Shown here piece by piece: positions 49,301-61,300 of a DNA stretch of 64,000 nt; position 1 is the first letter of the stretch, and each line of letters opens with the position of its first letter. Both the position numbers and the translations under genes were made by a program. Source of the stretch: Cristatella mucedo (lineage: Eukaryota; Bryozoa; Phylactolaemata; Cristatellidae). The stretch is from assembly GCA_009760855.2 (NCBI GenBank), contig WPIO01000001.1, forward strand, positions 7,944,001 to 8,008,000. The letters run 5' to 3'. The notes under the pieces are model-generated. The model was given only the letters and a program-made list of their open reading frames with translations. It did not search any database and had not been told where the DNA came from.

Positions 49301-52300
49301 GAACAAAGAGTGGCTATTGATAGGCGTGCTTTCAAAATCGGTCAGAATATGTAAGAGCTTGAGATTGTTGGCAGTTTTTGAACTGTAATGACTGGTAACA
49401 GGATAGGTCCTACTCGATACTTTGACGTTATAAAAGCCTATTTTAAGAGATGTTTATATAGCATTAAGTTGGAAGCTATTGATTAATATGCTGTTGCTGA
49501 TTCCGCCCTCTGTGACGGTAGAATTGATTACTCTATGCTACTGACACAGAATCTTTATATTTAGACATAGGGGTTGTTGATAGTAGTCTTAATTTCCTTG
49601 CTATCATCGCCGTGCTAACAGCATGTGTAATTCATTTGTATAGCGCCAAAAAAGAACTTAATCTCTATTCAGGCAATTCACCTATGCCTCGGGGCTCGAG
49701 CCCACTACCTCAGTCAGACCTTAATTGGGGCGAGCACCTTAACCACTGGACCTAACTAGCTCGGTGCATCGGCACAAGCTCTGAGCCTATCAATCGGTAG
49801 CCAGGCTTCAACTCACCAGATTCTTCCACAACTTTTACGGGTTTGAAAGAACAGCACCACTTACAGGCATTATTTTGCTGTGAAAGACTGTATTTCACAG
49901 GCCATAGCAGAGAATATGCAATGCTATCTTCCCTTTATGATCATACACCGTCGAAGCTGGAAGAGCTCTTAGCAGCTGAGGTCACAATGCCTAGTGCGAA
50001 AGTCAAACTCGCTCGTAGTCATTGCCACATGAACTGGGAATGAAGTTAGCGATTCTAGAAACTTGATAACTGCATCGCCTTATTGGGGTGAAGATAAAAT
50101 AGTCTGAGGGCCACTGCCCGTCAAGAATTACTGAAATACGCACACAGCTTATGAAAAGCTATTGAGTAAACCAGGATTCAATTGACAATGTGTTGCATTA
50201 CGACAGCCTCCAAGAAGTCCGCAAGAAGGAATGCTTAGCAAAATAAATGTTAGAACAACTTATCAATAAATAAATGCAAATTAATTTGAGTTTCTTTGGT
50301 CGACGGAGACCAGCAAGAGCTCTGAACTTACGTCTGAACTAAGGAGCTGGAGTGCAGGCTGATTTGGCAATAATCTACCAGACACTGCCCCGGATGGGGT
50401 GGGCGTCGTGAGGTTGAGCTTTGCCGGTACCACAACCGCCGAAGCAGCTGTTCCAAAGCTGCTCCCACCTTGCGGAGAAACGACGTTAGCCCAGTCGGAA
50501 GAGCTGGAGCTGGGCAGTGGTGCAGCGATGTATACCTGTAATTTAAATTTCCGATTTGTCATGCGAGCGTCATAAATGGCGTTTAAAGTACTTCGCTTTT
50601 TGACTCGAAGTCTTGAATCACTAAGCCCGCAAAAATTTTAGACTGGCTGGCGAGATGCATTTGTAAAAACGTGTTGGCAGGCTTGACTTCTGGCTGGGCT
50701 AATATGCGTGCCTCATGGCGGCTCTTCTCTAGACACGTCTCAGTACTCTTATAATCAGTGGCTATGAGTAGCTTCGACTTCAAGGTTTTGTCGCTCACGT
50801 TTAGGCCACTTCATTCTTTTGCTCCAGCCTATCTCTCACATCTACTCCCCCAACAGGCCAAGCATCGTACCACCCGCTTTTCGGAATCCAACAGTCTACC
50901 AATACCTCGTACAAACCTCAAATCCTTTGGAGACCATGCATTTAGTTCGAATGCTCCCAAAGCCTGGAACTCCTTCCCGACTCGTGTCAGAACATCCCCT
51001 GACTTGACCAAATTTAAGAAGAACTTAAAAACGCACCTATTTAGGGCAGCATTTGGTTGGTCCCTTTGACTCGTCCTTCCTCTGCTTATGCGTGCTGACA
51101 CTGTGCATGTTGCCACTAACCACATTTGCTTACTAACCCTGTGCATGTTACACCTAACCATGTTATTCATGTTGTTTATCAAGCAAGATATTACTCGCCA
51201 TTCAATCGTGTTTCCATTTGCAGCAAATGTAAAGCGCCTAGAAAGAGATTGAGTTCTCTGAGCGCGGTTTATCAAGTGCATTATTATTATTATTATTCTC
51301 ATTTGCCTTTGTATGCTGGCCAAAGAATAATACTCGTTTACTTTAGCATGCGTACCAAAGCATGATGCCATGTGTTGTCTTGGTTACTGAGTCACTTGCT
51401 GCCGGTCGTAAAGTGCCAGAATCTCGCATGACACACTATCACAAATGATCAGGTTATTATTATTATTACTATTGCTATTACATTCAGTTATGACTCACCT
51501 TAGTAAATGTGACGTTAATCACCGAGGACAGGATGCCGGTCTGAATAGCATCGGTCAGCTGCTGATACGCGTTCGTGAGCTGTGAGTAGTTCATCGATTG
51601 TGTAGTGGTCGTGTTGAGCGACACCACCGGTGCCGGATCGCCTATCTCCAACTGCACGATAACTGAGCTAGGAGCAATTGACCTCTTTCGTCTACCAGAG
51701 CTTTGGCTGCTCTCTGAAACCACGTTCACGACTCGTATCTGCAAGAATATTGCTTATTGAAACCAGCGAGCTTTCTTGCCAGCTGGTAGCAGCTTGCCCT
51801 CTCGCGTGTGTGAAGATGAAGGCTATGTGAACCACTATCTCACTGACTAGGTTTTCAGATTTTCCTGCAAGTGATAAATTTGTTTTTGTGTATTCTCACA
51901 TTATAGAATACCAGAGGCGCAATTAGTTGAAATTGCAAACCGCAGGAAGTCATGCGATAGCTAGTAGCTTTTTTGGCCGAAACTAATAAAGGAGATTATG
52001 TAAGGCTACAGAAGGCCAGCTGTTACTTAGCACATGTTTGAGCCAGAATAGCAGCTAGCCACAGCGTATGAGGTGGATCTAAACCCTAAACAGAGCAGCT
52101 TTTGGCTTGATGAAGAATTGGATAGGTAAAAGTGCAAGCTATGTCAGAATGGAAGGCAAAGTCGGAGAGAAGAAAATAAGTCTTAACGAAATATGCACTA
52201 TCGTCTGAAGTCAAATAAGTTTCGCTGAACTCGTCTATAGCTAAGCCCATAGCTTAGCTCAGTCGATCTAAATCACAGTATTTAATCGGATCCGAACTAG

Positions 52301-55300
52301 ATAACAGGGCCTGTTTGACAAACTCTGCTGAAACAGTAACGGCTCGTGCTAAAAATTACTTCCACCCGTCCGCTTAGTCACGATGTGCTTTACCCTGAAG
52401 GCCATCGTCTGAGTACCGGGAATTCGTTAAAAAGTGGGTAAGAAAAGTGGAATTTCTAAAGATAAATCAGATGAATTCTGAAAATTTAAAACGGCTAAGG
52501 CTAATTAAAAAAGATCTAAAAACTACAGATGTTAAATTTCGCAGAATGCTCTGTAGGCACTTGTAGCTTTCATTAACGCTTCTTTGTCAGAAGATTGTGG
52601 CAATACATAAACTCATTACAACGATTAGGACCAAGCGCCACCCTGAATCTGTTTGGTAAGAAGGCTTGACATTCTGCGAGAGCGGATATGGGAATTGCTT
52701 GTTACGATGTAATAGCTGCTTTTGCGGCTTAGTTCATTTAGCGACATAATAGCCTTAGCAATTATCAATTGGCTTGCAGTGTGTGAGAAATAGTAACAAT
52801 AATAATAATAACTTTGCATTGAGGCCTCAGAGAACGGAATCTCTTTCGAGGCACTTTACAGATGCTGCAAAGAAATGATCGCCAAATTATTTGTGGCAAC
52901 ATCTTCTCTCAGCAGACACATAGTAAGGAAGTACATGCACGCATAAAAGAATCACAAAGACTGACAAAATACTGTAATAAAAAGGTACTTTTTAAGCTTC
53001 TTTTTAAAGAGGATTGATCTCTGAAATACATCACACATCCTCGATCTTGGTCAGACAATGCAAACAGCTGGAGTCAGAAATAAGCTAAGGTCAAAGCTTC
53101 GTAAGATTATTGCAAACATTTATTACCTTGCTTGCTCTGTGGGCATTAGCTTTCGATGTACATAGAGATCAAGTTTTGCTATAACAGGTCCATTAAGTTT
53201 CAAAGTCTTGATTAGGACGAGTTGATTTGACTTGTACAACGTGAACGAGAAACCAGGTGCTATTTACATTCAAATGCTGTGCTCAAACTTAGAAAGCTTC
53301 TCGGCGAGTTTTTTTAGAGAAAAATGAAGTAAATGGCTAAAAAGCGGTTCTCCGCAGCAGAGATTGCTGTGGACCTGCTTTCAATCAATTTGGTACCCAT
53401 GGTAGTAACTGCTATCCTTAAGTATCTGACCATTGTTTAGCTTCTGGGCTCAGCAGCTTTAGCTCTGTCTACCAAACTCTAAGCTGCATAACAAGCAAGC
53501 CCCGTTAGCTGTCACTGATAGCAGAACTAATTTCCCAGTGAAAATATCGCCATCGAAAAAGTGTAAATGGTTCGCCTATTGTAAGCAAAAATTCGGGCTA
53601 TGCGCTCCAGTCGGTAATTTGCAGTTTAGCCAACTCCTCATGAAGATTTTTTTATGATGTATAGACGATGAGGAAAAATTTAACAGTGCTAATAACTTGT
53701 GCAACTGCTCTTATAGCACTTTGTTGAAAGCAAAAATGTCTTGTGCACATATCAAAATAATAATAAATTTGCATATTGTCATGACAGATCTGTATCTCTT
53801 TCTAGGCACTCTAGAGGTACTGCATAGAATGCAGTACTGAATACTTAGTGGTAGCATTCGATAGCAGCAGGCACAATGTAACCAAGAACATGCACATTAA
53901 CAACGATTTACAAAGACCCACTAAATGCTGTAAAAGTAGTGTGAAGTTTTTTTTAAGTTCCTCGAAACTTTTCAGGTGTTCAAGAAGTTGCAACACCATG
54001 TCGCTTTGTCAAAGATTACTTTCTTCAAACTGTGGTATGAAGAAAAAACCTGATTCGGTATAGCCTCAGTATCAATATTTAACAACGATTCCCCACATTC
54101 CATTTCAATGTCGGATGATTTAAAAGGTAAAATACTAATCGTTTTAGGATTCTTTAAACTATTTGAGGAAATTCTACTGCCACTTTTCAATGACAAGCAT
54201 ATATAACTTAAGAAGTTCAGGATAATTCAAATGAAATGTCTTCTTTAATCGAATCGTACAAACAAAAGCTTGTTCAACAGGTCTGTGCTCAAGGAGCTAA
54301 TAATGGCATCTACTATTTAAGCACTGACACTATTTATCTTCAAGTTTTTCGGCGTCGTTTTTGCAGCTGATAGTCTGAGAGGCTAGCTTAGAGCCATATA
54401 CTGGCTGGATAACAGTAACAGTAATTGGCATGATTTTTTCAACGATGAGCTGACAGTGAATTTGCAATTCTCTTTTGCATATGGACTCTGGAGTGATCGT
54501 TCTGGTTTGAGTGCTATGGTCTGCTGGCTGTAGAGGGTTGTTACGCTCTGGTCAGCTCGCTCTAGGCTAAGTGCACTGGGCTGCTCGATCTGATATAACC
54601 ACTCTGGGTTAAATGCTCTAGACTGCACGATATGTACTGCAAGCAATTCCATCTGGACGAGAAAAAAGAGGCCTGGCGACTAGTATCAAATAAGTCCAGA
54701 AAAATTAAAAATCCGTGAGGCACCTACCTTATCGGGTGATAAACCTAGGAAAGCCGCAATGTTACTGACAATTTGTGGTCCAAAGAACTGAGCTTCCGTC
54801 ATTGCTGGAACCTCAAATGATATTAGTATGAGGTTGGTGACGATAATGTCAACAGGCGTTGGACCTCGGACAGCAACGTATAGGAGTTGTTTCCATTTGT
54901 CCTAAAAATAAAATTTATTGCTTTGTGGGATGATCTCGTGGATTAGGTTGGGTATACCATTTCAGCAAGCGTCATGCCTACCTGGAAATTAGCTCCGTTG
55001 AGAGACGTATTATTCGGTAAATATTGATTAGATGACTTCGGAATATGATATTGCATAGTATTTTTCAGCATGTATGAATTTAGAGGTGGAATATAAACAC
55101 CGTCTACGAATACATCAATTCGGTTGCTCATAGAGTAATATATTTCAGTCGTGATTTGCTTTTCGTTGTTGGTATTTATGAGGTGCAAGCGCAGATGCTG
55201 TGGACTTGTGCTCGTGAAATAAATCGCATGGTGCTGTGCTGAAAATAAAAAAAATAACATGAAAATATAAAACCGCAAACTCCAAAGACGAGTTACCCAA

Positions 55301-58300
55301 GAATGGCTATTTACGTTGATATGCATTGTCATAGAATGACATGCGAAGCATCAGCAGCAGCAGTAGTGTCCTTGAGACCCAGGTAAAGTACATTTATACA
55401 TCAGACTTCAACATTTTGTTATATATTTAAAGACGTTCGATAACAAGTTCAATGCGGCAAGTGCCGCTGAATAGCTTATGCTTCGATATGGTTGCAACAC
55501 GTAGGATAATCACATGGATGGTATGAGGGCAAGGGGCTTTAACAGGTAAGCAGCTAGTAAATCAGACCCTCACCTTATATTGGGTGATACTTCGGCTGGT
55601 GGTGAATGAGTAAGACCGCTACTCTTACATCGTCCCTATGCGCATAGGTCAACGGTAGGCAATTGTAAGACATGACCATGTTTAGAAGTGGTCATAAGAA
55701 GCACCTCCACCTAATTCGCATAGTAGAAACCAACGTTAAAATCGTATTTAGGCTAAACTAAAATGGCATTAAAAGTTTCGAAAAGCATTTTCAAACTTAT
55801 ACATACAAATTACACATTCATATTTTAGTCTTTATATAAATTCATTGCCATGAGACAGAAAGTTTCTGAATCTTTTTCCACGGAAATGTTTTTTTCGGCA
55901 ATCTATTCTGATTGTGATTTCTGGTGAAGTCTCCAAGCTCTGCTTTTATTGCTAGAATGAGGTTTTCGCCCCTGATCACGGGGGTGTTGGGCTCGAGCTA
56001 TGAGCCAAAAGTGAAGCTCTAAGGTGTAGATTAGGTTCTCTTAGGTTGCTATACATATAAGTTATATATATATATATATATATACATATAAATGCGTGTG
56101 TGTGTGTGTGTGTGTGTGCATTAGATGCTTTCTATTGCCCAAAAGAGGGCACAGTAAGTCCCAACAATTGACAGGTAGCTAGTGCAACATTAATCATCTG
56201 GGTGAAGTAAGAACTTAGGAAAAAAATAAATTAGATATCTTTGGTTCTTTATTAGAGGACAGCTTGATCTCATCGAGAGTCACCATTACTTGAAATGCTG
56301 TAAGATATAGAGGTGTCGGAGAAATTGAAGTTATACATACGAGGACAAACAGAAGATAGAGGCTCAGACACAGAGTTATGGTTGGGGCTTGAGTCCCCCC
56401 CCCCCCCGATCTGAGCCATTTCTTAAGATGTGAGCAGAGCAAGTGCAAACTTATTTATCGTTTGACAATGCTGTTGTAGCGATGCACACGGTAAAGCTTG
56501 CTATCACTGAAAAACAAACACAAACGCTCAGAAGAATGCGGAATTGGGTTTAGTTTTACAAAACTAATAGATATAGTGGGCCACAAACAAATTTTACTCG
56601 AAGTTTCTAATACCGATGTCTTTGCAAAGCATAGGGAAGAATGGTAAATTATAATAATGATTTGGTCAGGGTACACCCTAATGGGTCCGACTGTAGTTTC
56701 GAGCAGGAACTGCAACAGTCCCGTTTGCCGGAGCACCACTATACACAAACCCAATAGATTGCCATCGGTTAGCCAGTGTCTATTGAGCGTCTCGGGATGG
56801 GCTATCTGCCTAAGCGAGCAATTCTACAGGCATTCATTTACAAATGAGCTGCGAGGGCAAATACGCCTGCGAGAGTCAACGGATAAAATACTCAGTAAGT
56901 CGCCTAGCGATGTTATCATCCAGCTATTCTTTTCCTGGCTACTCCAACACTGAGTGGTGTGGAGCCATATGAGCCTAAGCTATTAAGCATTTAGCTTTGC
57001 ACGAAAGTCTGGGATGGACTACAGGCTTACATAATAAAAAATATAAGAATAAAAAATACATAAAATAATATATTTCATTTCCATAGGGGTCTAAGAGAAC
57101 TTAATCTAGTAGTATTTCAATCATAACTATATCTATTCAAGTACTTCACGTTGAATTTGTACAGCCTCTTAATAAAGAACTATTTTTCTAGGCACTAGAT
57201 ATAAGTTTAAAAGCTTTTCAGTTTAAAGAAAGAAGACAATTTCAACACACATAAGCACAAAGAAAAATAACTGAAATGATGTAACGTCTGTCATGAACCT
57301 AAAAGCCTGCTGAGAGCTGCAAAATTGGCAGGCGGACTCAAGATGTTTCAAGACGATGCAATCTCCTTCTGCACGGGGCTAGAAAGGATGCTGTAGCCAG
57401 AGGCGCCTTGGTCTTGAACATGTAGTACTTTAACGGTTTTCGCGGTGGCCTAATTTTGTTTTTATCGCGACAATCTTCTTTTTGGAGTTGGTAAAGAGAC
57501 GGCTCGACAGGAGCAGTTTAGAGTCTCGTGAGTGGCGATCTGAAGGCTCCCAGCTTCGTGCTATCCAAAATTGCGGCACAAAGCTGTTTTAAAGTGTCCA
57601 AAGAGGCTTGCAATACTCCCTTTGTAGATATATTTTAGCTCCCCATTAAGGGCTTTGGAGTTACCCTAGTGGTGAAAGTTAAACATGAAAAGATCGAAAT
57701 GAGTTAGCGAGCTCCAAGGCTAAAGACAATTCCCGACGGAGCCTTACATGGTGCTTCAGGCTAACATAGGTCGTCCGAGTCTATGGCTTAACCAGGTGAC
57801 TGACACTACCTGCTGAGTTCTAGATGGATAGTGTGGATGGGATACTCCGGAATAACAGCCTTTCGCTTCTATCCCATAATGTGCCGAACCAAGTTTACGA
57901 AGGATACACTACTTCTCAGGTGAGTTTGTTGTTCATATGCAGGTATGCAGAAAAGGGTAATAAATTGGATGTGCATTTTTGCCAGCCTCTATTCCACGAC
58001 CTTGTGAGGACTTTCTTATGGAACTGAACCCTTTTAGGGGGTGGAATCCTAAACTTGCTTCCGGCATGCTGATCGCGGTGGCTGGCAAACCTCACACACT
58101 TGCATGCCTAATGGCGATGGGGCTATTTCCCAATAGCAAATATATCTTAGTATGTGAAGTTCAGCATGTTGAACATCATTTCTCCAATATGTGCAGCTCT
58201 TCAGAAACATGTGAGGAGAATTGTTTGAGGCGGAAAGCGATAAGAGATGCATATCAGAAGTACTCGAGTTTTGAATCCTTGTAAATGGGTTCGGATTAAT

Positions 58301-61300
58301 TCAAGATAACCAGACGTTTGTAGATCTTCAGGGAAACGGCCCTAAAGCATCCAGTGGTTAGACTTCAGTGGAGCCATGCACTGACAAAGTTACCTCAATG
58401 TTCTGTAGCCGGGCGAATTGATTCCTGTCTGAGCATATATGAATCGCTTTGCCAAATAACCACTTTCCATGTTGCAAACAATTGATTCAGTTTATATACT
58501 ACACATTTATTTTGCCTTGTAACTTATCTAATTTAGTTAATCGTAAAAATTAGTTAACTGCATTTTTTATAAGGGCCTACTGAATTAACTTATTTCTATC
58601 AACACTCTGATCATCGATTCAACGGGTTCTCTCACCATGCCGGCTGCTGCTCATAGAAAAAAGACGCTTAAAACAGTGCAATACAGTTCTATGCAGACAT
58701 GTGAGGCAAACATATGTCATCTATTCTTGAATAATTAATTGTCCTTAGAGAAATTCTCCTGCACACAGATAAAGATTTCTCCTGAATGATCGAACTTGCA
58801 TAGGCAGCTTACAAAGATTTAAGTGCGAAAGTCGTTGTATGTTAATACTTAGCTAATAAATTTTAAATCCGAGTCAATATATCCATAAATATATAGCCCT
58901 TCAGTGGTTCAGTTAGCACAAATCGCGGAACTGACACTTATATTTCGCTTTTTGTGATCTTTATAAGGTTTTACGGTGGTACTGCTATTAGTAATATTTA
59001 ATCAGTATCGGTGGAGATAATTTACTAATTTGCATGAAAAACATGTAGCTTTAAAGGTGAAATATATTTTTTAATTTTAAAATTGTATCATTAAAAAAAT
59101 AAGAAGGTTCTTAGTGATTTTTAATTATTAATATATAATCGCAGGGTATATTACCTCTTACTGGGGTGAGTAAAAATGGAGATCCTGAACAGAATCAATT
59201 TAGCAATAGTATGATGGCTGGCGAGTCCAAGTGGCGGTGGCTTTGGCCCAGGAAAAGGCTCAAATGATCGGTCATTAGTTATCAAATGCATTTCGCATAC
59301 CCAAGATCTTAGAGGTTTTGCGCTTGCGGTAAATAATTGAGCTCACAATAACTGCAACATCCATTCAGCCTCTTTTGGTATTTGATTTAGCAAGCGTAAA
59401 AATGTCTTAAGAGCAAAAAGACTCGGTAATACAACAACTTGCGGACCAAGACACCAAACCTGGTTTCAAGATCAGCGTCAAGTAAAAACTTGTGTATAGT
59501 GTCTAGTGATTAAGTTCCAGACAGATGCAACTAGTTGAGTATTTGGTAATCGGCAATAAATAATAGGATTTAAAGGTCAATGGCTAGCAGTGAATCATCA
59601 GCCAAATAATAAATTCTCTCGTCTACATTCAACTCAATCGTTGCCATTCAAAAAAGGATTCAATAGCTCAGCTAATTATTTATAACCAGCCGTCAACCGC
59701 AGCTGAGACAGCAGCAACCAGAGTATGTGAGGAATTGCGTTTAGAAGTAATCGTTGTTATATTGAATGCTATTGAATCGGTAGTCGTTGGTGGCCGTGTA
59801 AACTGTGGAGAATAATATTAGAGATAGTAATAAAGTATTTTGCAGTACCAACGACGAACGACGCCTTTTATTGACACTTTAAGTCAAGTAGACAGCAAGC
59901 ACATCAATGGAATGGTGGAAATACCACACACAAATGCAATAAGCTCAAGTAAGTAAAGAGCCATTTGCATAAAAAAAACCTAGGCTGGCTGACTCCCGCA
60001 ACACAAAGCGCGAGTGAGCACCAGTATTTGAAGAATAACGATACGATGGAGGTAATTTTACATTAGATTAATATAATTTACTGTGACAATGATCAACAAA
60101 AAACGATTAGGGTCAAAGCAGTTGCTATTACCAATAACTGACGGTGCAAAGTTTCTTTGAGTTCTAGTAGTTTGAAACTGTCAGAGAAACTAGCTTACCC
60201 AGTGCCACGAGTGCCATGAAAGTAGAAACTCTCTTTCTGCAAGTGTAGCCGTTACACCATCCATGATCTTGAGGACCGTTTATGAGATCGATATAATCGT
60301 TAACTACAATGGTATTGGCCATTGCAGACGCTTTCAGGCAAGCGACATCCGGCGTTCTTATTTCAAGCAGTATTTGAAAAAAGAGCTTGCTTGAGTGCGA
60401 ATAGCACAATTGGCACAGACTTATAGAGCGACACATAAAGGCTAGAAGCTAACCAAAAACTATTCATTTATGTAAAGGAAAAGTAGCATCGGTCGTGAAA
60501 TTGGAACATGAGCCCTATTAGCAAAGATGAGCATATCAATTAATCTTCAATGCCAGAAAATTGAGCACTAAATCGCACGCACATAGGCAACTTCTTGTAA
60601 CTGGCTGTGACCAGGATCTGAAAGATGATGCGTTTGCTTAATTGAAAGCGTAGCCACTCACACACCCCATATCTTTAAATAGCAGGATGAAAACCGGAAG
60701 CATGCGTGACCAGCACACGAATTGCATCTCCCTTATGTGCTTAGTATACAAGACTAACCGATGCAGACATTGGTCTTACAAACCTCTGCAACTACAATTT
60801 CATCTGGCTTCGCTATTAAGTGAGATTAATGGTTAGTAATACACAATTTAAAAAAAATCATCTATCTATTTGAGCAAACTCTAAACTATAAAAATGTTCG
60901 CTCAGCATTAAAGTTGAGGCATGACATAGTACTGCTCACGTTTATGTCTGTTGGAGAAAAGGGCAGACAATTTCTGTGTATCGTTGCACACATTAATTAG
61001 AGAAGACCTTCATTTATTGCACGGTAACATTCTTTATTTGGATGCAAGATTGACATAAACCGGTTATATATATGTATGTACATATTACTCCAGTTTTAGT
61101 TAGCACAATTTCTTTGAATAAGCACTTTAGCCAATCTCAAAATGACAATTTTGTGATTTACCACTTGCCACTTGACAATAAAAACCATAAACCATGACTC
61201 GTCTCTTATTCCAGGGTTATCTAGGCACATACTGGATGAAAAACACACTTTCGCTGATAAAATTACCCTTGTAGGTCTATTTCCGGAAAGTATTCTATTA

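Larger units (their letters stand above)
55239..60198. other. Large gene 1 intron
   Basis: Holds a SINE 1 with microsatellites (55,940-56,119), a C homopolymer (about 56,396) and a decayed LINE tail (57,055). Plus frames at 57,824-58,284 are unrecognised. 58,300-60,190 is AT-rich with nothing named. Confidence 0.6.
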
